Shown one piece after another: positions 33,336-42,048 of a stretch of 64,000 bases of DNA (its first letter is position 1; each line of letters starts with the position of its first letter). The position numbers were made by a program, and so were the translations under genes. The stretch spans positions 1-64,000 of the forward strand of contig CAIXFN010000034.1 of assembly GCA_903918755.1 (NCBI GenBank), given 5' to 3'. Under the pieces are notes generated by a model. It ran no database searches, had not been told where the DNA came from, and saw nothing but the letters and a program-made list of their open reading frames with translations. This stretch comes from an uncultured Pedosphaera sp. Its GTDB lineage: Bacteria; Verrucomicrobiota; Verrucomicrobiia; Limisphaerales; Pedosphaeraceae.

Positions 33336-33466
33336 CGCCGGCCATCGGGGCGGCCCCTCCCCACCCCCATTCCACAAATCCGGCCTTTCTGAATGGATTT
33401 TAATGCGCGGTTCAACGAACCTTAATGCCGCCACCGTCAACTTCTCCCAGAACGGTGTCCGGTATT

Positions 33467-34147
33467 ATGCGCATCCTCCTGATTGAAGATGAAAAGAAAG
33501 TAGCCGACTTCGTGGCCCGCGGCCTCCGGGCCGAACGTTTCGCCGTGGATATCGCCGAAGACGGCACCAGCGGCTGGGAAATGGCGAGTGCGGGGCACTA
33601 TGACCTGATCCTGCTCGACCTGATGCTGCCCGGATTGAGCGGCACGGAGGTGCTCAAGCGCATCCGCCGGCAGAACCAGACCGTGCCCGTGCTGGTGTTG
33701 ACCGCGCGCGATGGGACGACGGATACGGTGGAGCATTTCGAGGCCGGGGCCGACGACTACCTGACCAAACCCTTCGCCTTTGCCGAACTGGTGGTGCGCG
33801 TGAAAGCCCTCCTCCGCCGCGGTGCGGCCGACCGTTCCAGCATCCTCCGCGTCGGCGACCTGGAAGTGGACCGCCTGGCCCAACAGGTCCGGCGCGGAGG
33901 CAAACGCATTGAACTGACTTCCAAGGAGTATGGCCTGCTGGAATACCTGGTGGCCAACGCCGGCCGGGTGCTCTCCCGCACCATGATCATTGAACACGTT
34001 TGGGATCAGAGCTTCGAGGGGTTGACGAATATTGTGGACGTCTACGTCCGCCATTTGCGAACCAAGGTGGATGTCGCCCATCCGGTGAAATTGATCCGCA
34101 CCGTGCGGGGCGTGGGCTACACCGTCAGCGACGAGGCGGAGCCATGA
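33467..34147 (+). CDS. OmpR-family response regulator
   Basis: The protein is 226 residues. Receiver domain: acidic LLIEDEKKV, phospho-acceptor Asp in LILLDLMLPG, Thr in VLTARD and Lys in LTKPFAF. The winged-helix output domain includes KRIELTSKEYGLLEYLV and VYVRHLRTKVD. The ATG at 33467 gives a standard length. It overlaps the sensor kinase by ATGA, and the RND efflux operon follows, so it probably activates that operon in response to metal or drug stress. Confidence 0.95.
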   Translation: MRILLIEDEKKVADFVARGLRAERFAVDIAEDGTSGWEMASAGHYDLILLDLMLPGLSGTEVLKRIRRQNQTVPVLVLTARDGTTDTVEHFEAGADDYLTKPFAFAELVVRVKALLRRGAADRSSILRVGDLEVDRLAQQVRRGGKRIELTSKEYGLLEYLVANAGRVLSRTMIIEHVWDQSFEGLTNIVDVYVRHLRTKVDVAHPVKLIRTVRGVGYTVSDEAEP

Positions 34148-35562
34148 TCCATCCGCGTTCCATCGGCTTCCGCCTGGTCGCGTGGTATGCTGGCCTGCTC
34201 ATCGTCGTTTTCGTGCTGGTGGGTGGGTTGATGTACGCGGGGCTGCATTCCTATCTGGAACACGACTTGAGCGCCGTCCAGTTCCGCCGGGCGCGCCAGA
34301 TTGCCGGCACCCTGCTGGGCAATGTGGAAACCACGGGCGAGGCACATGTGGTGAATGAGATCAACGCCTGGTTTACCCCTGAAACCAATGACCGGTTCAT
34401 CCGCCTCACCCGTGCCGATGGCAGCGTGCTCTTTGTTTCGAGCAGCCCGCCGGACGGGAGCTTCGACGCCCGTCAGGTAACACCCTTGGCAACACGACCG
34501 CAGGTGCCCGACTGGCGGCGGGAGACTTTGCCCACCGGTGGCCGGCTCTTGATCGCGTCCGTACCCGCCGTTTCCCGCGGCGGCCACGCCTATCTCGTGG
34601 AGGTTGGTGCCTCGCTGGCCCCCATTGAGGCGTTGTTAGGGCGATTGCTCGATCTCCTGGGTTCCGCCCTGGCCATTGTCGTGGTCATCGCGGTCACCGG
34701 CGGTTATTTCCTGATCCGCCGCGCCCTGGCCCCGGTGGAGGAGATCACCCGCCGCGCCGAACGGATCACCCTGCACAACCTCAAGGAACGGCTGCCCGTC
34801 CTGCCCACCGGTGACGAACTGGAGCGACTCTCGGTCTCCCTCAACCACATGATCGCCCGACTCGACGATGCGTTTGAGCACAACCGCCGCTTCATCGCCG
34901 ATGCCTCGCATGAATTGCGCACCCCGCTGACGATCCTGCGCGGGGAAATGGAATCGCTGATCAGCCAGGCCAAACCGGATTCGGAAATCCAGGCCCGGGC
35001 CGGCACCGCGTTGGAAGAAGTGGTGCGCCTGGCGCGGATCGTGGAGGGCCTGTTCAATGTGGCGCGCCTGGATGCGGGCGAGGCCCAGAAGGAATGCCAG
35101 CGCTTTGACCTCGCCGAACTGACCACCAGCACCGCGGAGCAGATGTGTTTACTGGCGGAGGACAAGGGCATTGCCATCTCCTGTCACGCGCCCCAGCCCG
35201 TATTCGTGGAGGGCGACCGCGCCCGCCTCAAACAAGTGGTCGTGAACCTCCTCGATAACGCCATCAAATACACGCCGGAACACGGCAAAGTCGATTTGCT
35301 GATCTTTGCCGCCAACCAACGGGCGGTCCTGGAGGTCGCTGATACCGGCATCGGCATTCCGGCCGCGGCGCAACCGCGGATATTTCAGCGGTTCTTCCGC
35401 GTCGATCCGGCGCGTTCCCGGGAGATGGGGGGCGCCGGCCTGGGCCTTTCGATTGTGAAATCCATCTGCACCGCCCACGGCGGCGAAGTGGATTTTCAAA
35501 GCCGGGAAGGCCAGGGAAGCCGGTTCAAAGTCCAACTCCCGCTGGCCCCCGCCACTTCCTGA
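34144..35562 (+). CDS. membrane sensor histidine kinase
   Basis: This 472-residue protein has TM1 (WYAGLLIVVFVLVGGLMYA), a periplasmic sensor of about 130 residues, and TM2 (LLGSALAIVVVIAVTGGYF). It then has HAMP (RRALAPVEEITRRAERIT), HisKA with the phospho-acceptor His in ADASHELRTPL, and the ATPase boxes NLLDNAIKY, ADTGIGIP and GGAGLGLSIVK. The architecture matches CusS/CzcS-type kinases controlling RND efflux. It starts in a 4-bp overlap with the response regulator. The signal is unknown. Confidence 0.95.
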   Translation: MIHPRSIGFRLVAWYAGLLIVVFVLVGGLMYAGLHSYLEHDLSAVQFRRARQIAGTLLGNVETTGEAHVVNEINAWFTPETNDRFIRLTRADGSVLFVSSSPPDGSFDARQVTPLATRPQVPDWRRETLPTGGRLLIASVPAVSRGGHAYLVEVGASLAPIEALLGRLLDLLGSALAIVVVIAVTGGYFLIRRALAPVEEITRRAERITLHNLKERLPVLPTGDELERLSVSLNHMIARLDDAFEHNRRFIADASHELRTPLTILRGEMESLISQAKPDSEIQARAGTALEEVVRLARIVEGLFNVARLDAGEAQKECQRFDLAELTTSTAEQMCLLAEDKGIAISCHAPQPVFVEGDRARLKQVVVNLLDNAIKYTPEHGKVDLLIFAANQRAVLEVADTGIGIPAAAQPRIFQRFFRVDPARSREMGGAGLGLSIVKSICTAHGGEVDFQSREGQGSRFKVQLPLAPATS

Positions 35563-35581
35563 ATTGCGACCCCACACCCAC

Positions 35582-36769
35582 ATGGAATCAATTGTCATCC
35601 CACCTTCTCCCGCCGCCCGCACACCACGTTGGCGGGGATTAATCATTAGCTTGGTGGCTGCCGCGGTAATCATTACCTCCTGGGTGGTCAAATCCCGGAC
35701 CGGTCTGCCACCGTCCGCCGCCGAAAGCGCCCCCCCAGTCACCGTTTCCGTCGTCCCGGTGACCCGCGAGGATCTCTTCCGGCAACGAACCATCTCGGCG
35801 GAATTCCGCCCGCGGATGGAGGTGGAATTGCACGCCAAAGTCACGGGCTACCTGGAACAAATGAAGGTGGACTTCGGGGACCATGTCAGCGCCGGTCAAT
35901 TGTTGGCGACGTTGGAAGTCCCCGAATTGTATGACCAACTGCGCAGCGCCCAGGCCCTGCAGGCGCGCAACGAAGCGGATTACACCAACGCTCACATCAT
36001 TTTCGAACGCCTGCAATTGGTGAACCGCGAACACCCGAATCTGGTTGCCCAGCAGGAACTGGACACCGCCCTCTCCCGGGATGCGGTCGCCGCCGCCGCC
36101 ATCGCCGCCGGCAAGGCGGAAATGGAGCGTTTTCAAACCATGGCGAACTACACGCGTATTTCCGCCCCATTTACCGGCGTCATCACCCGCCGTTACGCGG
36201 ATCCGGGCGCGCTCATCCAGGCCGGGACCGCGTCGTCCGCCCAGGGTGGCCCCCTGCTTCGCGTCTCGGATAATTTCCACCTGCGGCTGGATTTCCAGGT
36301 TTCGGTGGACGATGTCCGGTTTATCCAGGTGGGCAACCCGGTGGAGGTGCGGGTGGATTCCCTCGGCGGTCGCCGGTTCACCGGCGCCATTTCCCGCTTC
36401 AGTTCCAAAGTCAATGACGAGACCCGGACCATGATGGTGGAACTCGAGATCGCCAATCCGGACCTCGCGATCGTGCCGGGTATGTATGCGGCCGTGGACT
36501 TGCAATTGGAGCGCCACCCCGGGGTTCTGGCGGTCCCGATTCAAGCCGTGGGCGGGGATAAGCATCCAATGGTCTACGTCGTCGGCGCCAAATCCGAGAT
36601 CGAGGCACGCCCCGTGAAACTCGGACTCGAAACCCCGGAGAAATACGAAATTCTGTCCGGCCTGAAAGAGGGGGAAATGGTGATGATCGGCAATCGCTCC
36701 CTGGTTCGGGCGGGCCAAAAGGTGGAAGCCGTGCCCGTGAAAGCCCCTGAAAAAGCCGCCGGCGAATGA
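35582..36769 (+). CDS. RND efflux periplasmic adaptor subunit
   Basis: The protein is 395 residues with one N-terminal anchor (GLIISLVAAAVIITSWVV). The lipoyl halves follow (RPRMEVELHAKVTGYLEQM and YTRISAPFTGVITRRYADPG) around an alpha-hairpin (LRSAQALQARNEADYTNAHI). A beta-barrel (FHLRLDFQVSVDDVRFI) and a membrane-proximal domain complete the MFP/HlyD family order. It links the inner-membrane pump with the outer-membrane channel. It starts 19 bp after the kinase gene. Confidence 0.93.
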   Translation: MESIVIPPSPAARTPRWRGLIISLVAAAVIITSWVVKSRTGLPPSAAESAPPVTVSVVPVTREDLFRQRTISAEFRPRMEVELHAKVTGYLEQMKVDFGDHVSAGQLLATLEVPELYDQLRSAQALQARNEADYTNAHIIFERLQLVNREHPNLVAQQELDTALSRDAVAAAAIAAGKAEMERFQTMANYTRISAPFTGVITRRYADPGALIQAGTASSAQGGPLLRVSDNFHLRLDFQVSVDDVRFIQVGNPVEVRVDSLGGRRFTGAISRFSSKVNDETRTMMVELEIANPDLAIVPGMYAAVDLQLERHPGVLAVPIQAVGGDKHPMVYVVGAKSEIEARPVKLGLETPEKYEILSGLKEGEMVMIGNRSLVRAGQKVEAVPVKAPEKAAGE

Positions 36770-36815
36770 ACCACCTTCCCATCTTGTTTGGCGCGTCCCC
36801 TGCCCTTTCCCACCC

Positions 36816-37526
36816 ATGAATACCGTCCCTTCGCTACCCGCCATTTCCACTGAACTGCTCCAAACGCTGCGCAGTCTGGATGCCAGCACCCTGGCCAATG
36901 CCATCGAAACCTTTCACCTGCGCCTGCGGAACGAAGGATTCACCGGTGACAGCATCCATTGCCGCTTTCCCGAACTGCCCCACCTGTTGGGTTACGCCGT
37001 GACCGTCAAAATCCGCGGGTCCGCCCCGCCCACCACCGCCGCCCCCTTTCCGGACCGCAGCGACTGGTTGGATTATTTGCTGACCGTGCCCGCGCCGCGC
37101 GTGGTGGTGATACAGGACGTGGCCACGCGGATCGGTTTTGGTTCGCTCCTCGGGGCGGTGCACATGAACATCCTCCGCGCCCTGGGCTGCGTGGGCGCCA
37201 TCACCAACGGTTCCGCCCGCGATTTACCCGCCGGGCGTGCTCTGGGCTTCCAATTATTCACCGGCAGCATCTCGGTTTCGCACGCGTATGTGCATGTAAT
37301 CGAATTCGGGGCTCCCGTGCTCATCGACGGGTTGGCCGTCAATTCTGGCGACCTGCTGCATGGCGACCAGCACGGTGTACAAAATATCCCCCTGGCCATA
37401 GCTCCGGAAATTCCGGCGGCGGCCCGGCGGCTGCAAACCCTGGAGCACGAACTCATCGCCCTCTGTCAATCGCCCGGTTTTTCCCTCGCGAAGCTCCGCC
37501 TGGCGCTGGCCTCTGAACCCCGCTAA
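36816..37526 (+). CDS. RraA-like (dimethylmenaquinone methyltransferase-like) protein
   Basis: This 236-residue protein matches the RraA fold with GSLLGAVHMNILRALGCVG followed by AITNGSARDL, the family's metal and substrate region (usually D-G-x-x-R-D; here Asn replaces the first Asp). RraA relatives are HMG/CHA aldolases or, in E. coli, RNase E regulators; the old methyltransferase name is incorrect. It lies between the adaptor and pump genes of an RND operon, with gaps of 46 and 9 bp, where it has no obvious transport role. Confidence 0.85.
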   Translation: MNTVPSLPAISTELLQTLRSLDASTLANAIETFHLRLRNEGFTGDSIHCRFPELPHLLGYAVTVKIRGSAPPTTAAPFPDRSDWLDYLLTVPAPRVVVIQDVATRIGFGSLLGAVHMNILRALGCVGAITNGSARDLPAGRALGFQLFTGSISVSHAYVHVIEFGAPVLIDGLAVNSGDLLHGDQHGVQNIPLAIAPEIPAAARRLQTLEHELIALCQSPGFSLAKLRLALASEPR

Positions 37527-37535
37527 CTCAACGCC

Positions 37536-40500
37536 ATGTCACGCTTTGCCATCAAATATCCCTATCTGGTCGTGGTGATCTGCCTCATCACCTGCGTCGT
37601 GGGCATCACCAGCCTGGTCCGCATGCCGGTGGACCTCTTCCCGCCCATCAAGATCCCGGTGGTAGTGGTCGCCACGTTTTATTCCGGCATGCCGCCGGAA
37701 CAGATCGAAAACGACATCACCGGCCAGTTTGAGCGTATGTTCACCCTGGCTCCCGGCATCGATCACATGGAATCGCGCTCCCTCACCGGGGTGAGCCTCA
37801 TCAAGATTTACTTCCGCCCGGGATCGAATCCTGATTCCGCCGTCACGGGCGTGGCCAACCTGGCCATGGCCAGCCTGCGTTACCTGCCCCCGGGCACCCT
37901 GCCCCCGATCGTCATGCAATTTGATGCCTCCAGCCTGCCGGTCTGCCTGGTCACGCTCAAAGGCGAGGGGTTGACCGAATCCCAATTGCGCGATCTGGGC
38001 CAGTTCAACATCCGCAACCAGATGGCCGGCGTGCCGGGGGCCTCCGTGCCGCCGGCTTTCGGCGGACGCTACCGACAGATCATGGTGTATGTGGACCCGC
38101 TCAAACTGGAAGCGCACGATCTCAGTGTCATGGATGTGGTGCGGAGCGTGAATGATGCGAATCTCATCCTGCCGGCGGGCGATGTGAAGATCGGCCCCTA
38201 CGACTACAATGTTTACGCCAACAATCAGCTCAATTCGATTCCGGACATCAACCTCCTGCCGCTCAAAACCGTCGGGCAGGCATCCGTGCTCGTGGCGGAT
38301 GTGGGCCGCGCCCAGGACGCTTCCCAGATCCAGGTCAACCGGGTGCGGGTGAACAGCCAGCCCTCGGTTTACCTGCCGGTCCTGAAGCAGGGGGGCGACG
38401 CCAACACCATCTCGGTGGTCAACGGCATCCAGCGCGTGATTTCCAATCTGCTGGATGTGCCGCCGCAATTGGTCACCGAACTGGTGTTCGACCAATCGAA
38501 ATTCGTCAAGTCGGCCATCGAAAACCTGGTGCACGAAGGCTCCATCGGCCTTGTGCTGACCGGCATCATGATCCTGGTTTTTCTCGGGAGCATGCGGGCC
38601 ACGGCGGCGGTTTTCCTCTCGATCCCGCTTTCCGCCCTCGCCACGTTCATCGCCCTGGCCCTCGGCGGTGGCACGGTCAACACGATGATTCTCGGCGGCC
38701 TGGCGCTGGCTTTTTCCCGGCTCATCGATAACTCGGTGGTGGTGCTGGAGAATATCTTCCGGCACCTGGAATTGGGGGAAGCGCCGGAGGTCGCGGCGGA
38801 GCGCGGCGGGGCCGAGGTCGCCCTCCCGGTACTGGCGGCCACGCTGACGACCGCGGTTGTGTTTTTTCCCGTGATGTTTCTCTACGGAGTCAGCCGGTTT
38901 CTCTTTTCCGCGCTGGCCATTTCCGTGGTGCTTTCCTTGTTCGCTTCCTATTTCGTCGCCCTCACGGTCGTGCCTTTGTTCTGCGCCAAACTGATCAAAG
39001 GCAGCCACGGCTCCGCCCCGGCACCGGGAGTCAAGCCCGGTCGGGGGGCCCGGTTCAACCATTGGTTCAACGGCCGGTTCAACGGGATGCTGGACCGCTA
39101 CGAAGGCCTCCTGGGTTGGGGGCTTGCCCGGCCGCGCCTGACGGTGGTGGGCATCACCGCCGTGTTCGTGCTCAGCCTGGGCCTGGTCCCGTGGGTGGGG
39201 AAATCTTATTTCCCGCGCACCGACCCCAGCCAGTTTGTCATCAATGTCAAAGCCCCTTCCGGCACGCGGATCGAATTGACGGATGACCTCGTGGGCCGCG
39301 TGGAGGCCATCGTCCGCGCGGTGGTGCCCAAGCAGGAACTCAAGATCATCGTCTCCAACATCGGGATCACCCCGGGGTTTTCCGCCATCCTGACCCCCAA
39401 TTCCGCCCCGCACACGGCGTTTGTGCAGGTGGGATTGGAGGATGACCACCGTCGGAGCAGCTTTGAATACATGGACCTGGTCCGCGCGCGCTTGCGCCGG
39501 GAATTGCCGCAAGTCAGCGCCTATTTTCAAACGGGCGGGCTCGTCGATGCCATCCTCAACCAGGGCATGCCCGCCCCGCTGGACATCCAGGTCAGCGGGA
39601 GCGATTTGAGCGCCGCCCACGCGCTCGCCACACAACTGGCGCAACAGGCCCGCGCCCTCCCGGGGGTCAGCGACGTGCTGGTGCCGCAGGACGTGGACTA
39701 TCCGGCCCTCAAGATCGACATCGACCGCGAACGCGCGAGTCAGTTGGGCCTCACCGCCCGGGAATTGTTGGACAGTCTGATCACCGCCCTCACGTCCAAC
39801 GGCATGATCGCCCCCAGTTACTGGATCGATCCCAAGACTGGTAACAACTATCTGCTCACCGTCCAGTATCCGGAGAATACGGTCAAGAACCTCGCCGACC
39901 TCGGTTCCATTCCCTTGCGCTCACCGCATCTGAAAAAGCCCACCCGGCTGGATTCGGTCGTCCATATCTCGCATTTTCTGGCCCCCACCGAAGTGGATCA
40001 TTACCAGATCCGACGCACGGTGGATGTGTATGTGGCGCCGGTGGGCGAAGATTTGGACCAGGTGTATGCCGGGGTGCAACAGATTATCAAAAACACCAAG
40101 GTTCCCGCAAACCTCCGCGTGACGGTGCGTGGTTCGGTCCAGGCCATGCGGGAGTCGTTCCAAAGCTTTGGCCTGGGCCTGATTCTGGCGACCCTGCTGG
40201 TTTACCTGATCCTGGTCGCGCAATTCCGTTCCTTTATGGATCCCCTGCTGATCCTGCTGGCCGTGCCCACGGGACTGGCTGGCGTGCTGTTAATGCTCTC
40301 CACCACCGGCACCACGCTGAATGTCATGTCGTTGATGGGGGTGGTGATGATGGTGGGTATCGTCGTGTCCAACAGCATTCTCATCGTGGAGTTTACCAAC
40401 CGCTTGCGGGAAGAAGGACGCCCGCTGCGCGAGGCGGTCTCGCTGGCGTGTCGCGTCCGCTTGCGTCCTGTCCTGATGACCTCGCTGGCCACGCTGATCG

Positions 40501-40700
40501 GCCTGATCCCCATGGCGGCCAAGCTCGGCACCGGCGGCGAGGCCTACGCCCCGCTCGCGCGTTCGATTATTGGCGGCCTGGCGGTCTCCGTGGTCCTGAC
40601 GATGTTCATCGTGCCCGCCGCTTACCTGCTCGTCTATCGTCGGCGCGAAAATGCGATCCACCAAACGCCCCCAGCTACCCCGGTCTTGCACCCTTTATGA
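37536..40700 (+). CDS. RND (AcrB/HAE1-type) efflux transporter
   Basis: At 1054 residues this is a full-length RND pump with twelve helices and two large periplasmic loops. The opening SRFAIKYPYLVVVICLI and MPVDLFPPIKIP is typical. The proton-relay segment in TM4 reads LAFSRLIDNSVVVLENI, so one of the two canonical Asp residues is Asn. It forms the inner-membrane engine of the tripartite system with the adaptor and TolC-like channel encoded around it. Its stop overlaps the channel gene's start by ATGA. Multidrug or hydrophobic efflux is likely; no heavy-metal-specific motif was identified. Confidence 0.95.
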   Translation: MSRFAIKYPYLVVVICLITCVVGITSLVRMPVDLFPPIKIPVVVVATFYSGMPPEQIENDITGQFERMFTLAPGIDHMESRSLTGVSLIKIYFRPGSNPDSAVTGVANLAMASLRYLPPGTLPPIVMQFDASSLPVCLVTLKGEGLTESQLRDLGQFNIRNQMAGVPGASVPPAFGGRYRQIMVYVDPLKLEAHDLSVMDVVRSVNDANLILPAGDVKIGPYDYNVYANNQLNSIPDINLLPLKTVGQASVLVADVGRAQDASQIQVNRVRVNSQPSVYLPVLKQGGDANTISVVNGIQRVISNLLDVPPQLVTELVFDQSKFVKSAIENLVHEGSIGLVLTGIMILVFLGSMRATAAVFLSIPLSALATFIALALGGGTVNTMILGGLALAFSRLIDNSVVVLENIFRHLELGEAPEVAAERGGAEVALPVLAATLTTAVVFFPVMFLYGVSRFLFSALAISVVLSLFASYFVALTVVPLFCAKLIKGSHGSAPAPGVKPGRGARFNHWFNGRFNGMLDRYEGLLGWGLARPRLTVVGITAVFVLSLGLVPWVGKSYFPRTDPSQFVINVKAPSGTRIELTDDLVGRVEAIVRAVVPKQELKIIVSNIGITPGFSAILTPNSAPHTAFVQVGLEDDHRRSSFEYMDLVRARLRRELPQVSAYFQTGGLVDAILNQGMPAPLDIQVSGSDLSAAHALATQLAQQARALPGVSDVLVPQDVDYPALKIDIDRERASQLGLTARELLDSLITALTSNGMIAPSYWIDPKTGNNYLLTVQYPENTVKNLADLGSIPLRSPHLKKPTRLDSVVHISHFLAPTEVDHYQIRRTVDVYVAPVGEDLDQVYAGVQQIIKNTKVPANLRVTVRGSVQAMRESFQSFGLGLILATLLVYLILVAQFRSFMDPLLILLAVPTGLAGVLLMLSTTGTTLNVMSLMGVVMMVGIVVSNSILIVEFTNRLREEGRPLREAVSLACRVRLRPVLMTSLATLIGLIPMAAKLGTGGEAYAPLARSIIGGLAVSVVLTMFIVPAAYLLVYRRRENAIHQTPPATPVLHPL

Positions 40701-42001
40701 TTCCGAAATTCGCTCTTTGGCCGTCCCTTGCCGTCGGCCTGGTGATGGCGGGTTTATTCCCAGTCGCCGGGCAAACCAACCTGCCCGCACTCCCGCTCGC
40801 GGAAGCGCGCGCCTTGGCCATCAAACAACACCCCCGCATCACCGCGGCGGAACTCGGTGCGCTCGCGGCCAAACAGGTCCAGCGGGAGGCGCGGTCGGCG
40901 TATTTCCCTACCGTGACCGCCAGCGCCACCGCGGCGGGCACCACGGGCAACAATACCCGCATCGCCGCCGGGGCCCTGAACAACCCCCTGATCCTGCAAC
41001 GGGAGGCGGATGGCCTGAACATCAGCCAACTCATCACGGACTTCGGCCGGACGGTCAATCTGAACGCCAGCGCCCGCCTGCGGGCCCAAGCCCAGGAGGA
41101 AAGCACCGCCGCCACCCGCGCCCAAATCAGCTTGGCCGTCGACGCGGCCTATTACGACGCACTCCGGGCGCAAGCCGTGGTGGCGGTCGCCAAACAAACG
41201 CTGGCGGTCCGGCAGGTCAATTTGGATCAAGTGACGGAACTGGCCCGAAATCAACTGCGCTCCGGTCTGGATCTCAGCTTTGCCACGGTCCGGCTCAAGG
41301 AGGGGCAATTGCTCTTGGCCAATGCGGAAAACGACCTCGCCGCTTCGTTGGCGGTGCTCGCCAACCTGTTAGGGGATCGGGAACCGCGCCCCTTTCGTTT
41401 GGTGGAAGAACCCACCCCACCCCGCCAGACCAACGACCCCTCGCTCCTCGTGGCGGAAGCGTTGCGTCACCGGCCCGACCTCGCCCGCCTCCGCCTGGAG
41501 CACGACGCCGCCAACCGCTTCGCCAAGGCCGAGAAGCAGTTGCGCAACCCGACCCTCAGCGCGGTGGGCGCTGCCGGAATCCTGCCCATCCATGACTCGC
41601 AACTGAAGGGAGATTACGCCGCGGCCGGAATCAATCTTTCCGTTCCCCTCTTCGATGGCATGCTCTTTTCCGCCCGGGCCCGCGAAGCGGAACTCCGGGC
41701 CGGCAGCGCCGCGGAAAACACCCGGGAAGCGGAAAACAATGTCATCCGGGACGTGCGCATCGCCATCCTGAACCTGGACTACGCCGCGGATCGCCTGGCG
41801 CTCACCGGCCAATTGCTGGCCAGCGCCAAGGAGTCTTTTGAATTGGCCCAAGCCCGTTACCAGGCCCGTTCGAGTTCGATCGTGGAGTTGACCCAGGCCC
41901 AACTCGCCGAAACCGAAGCGGAAATCGAACAAGCCCGCGCCAAATACGAATACCTCACCCGCAACGCCATCCTGAACTTCCAGATCGGCCGCGAGCCGTG
42001 A
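40697..42001 (+). CDS. TolC-family outer-membrane efflux channel
   Basis: The protein is 434 residues with a signal peptide (LAVGLVMAGLFPVAG) and two repeats of long coiled helices typical of outer-membrane efflux proteins. Stretches such as LPLAEARALAIKQHPRI, FGRTVNLNASARLRAQ and LFDGMLFSARAREAELRAG mark the repeat units. It completes the tripartite pump. Translation is coupled to the RND gene by a 4-bp overlap. The gene converges on the Gly-rich gene 48 bp away, without a recognisable terminator. Confidence 0.93.
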   Translation: MIPKFALWPSLAVGLVMAGLFPVAGQTNLPALPLAEARALAIKQHPRITAAELGALAAKQVQREARSAYFPTVTASATAAGTTGNNTRIAAGALNNPLILQREADGLNISQLITDFGRTVNLNASARLRAQAQEESTAATRAQISLAVDAAYYDALRAQAVVAVAKQTLAVRQVNLDQVTELARNQLRSGLDLSFATVRLKEGQLLLANAENDLAASLAVLANLLGDREPRPFRLVEEPTPPRQTNDPSLLVAEALRHRPDLARLRLEHDAANRFAKAEKQLRNPTLSAVGAAGILPIHDSQLKGDYAAAGINLSVPLFDGMLFSARAREAELRAGSAAENTREAENNVIRDVRIAILNLDYAADRLALTGQLLASAKESFELAQARYQARSSSIVELTQAQLAETEAEIEQARAKYEYLTRNAILNFQIGREP

Positions 42002-42048
42002 CGGAATTCCGCTGTGGTAGGCGCGGTCCGCTAATGATCACAGAGAAA

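Noticed and set aside
31598-33355. Interpreting the HtrA repeats as phage or ICE attachment sites
   Set aside because: No integrase, excisionase or tRNA is present and the two copies are diverged, so a plain duplication is at least as likely; kept only as an alternative.
37539-39644. A 701-codon open frame antisense to the RND pump gene
   Set aside because: Long antisense frames are expected opposite GC-rich genes with strong third-position bias; it reads as His/Arg/Gly-rich sequence without domains, and the sense strand encodes a clear RND transporter.
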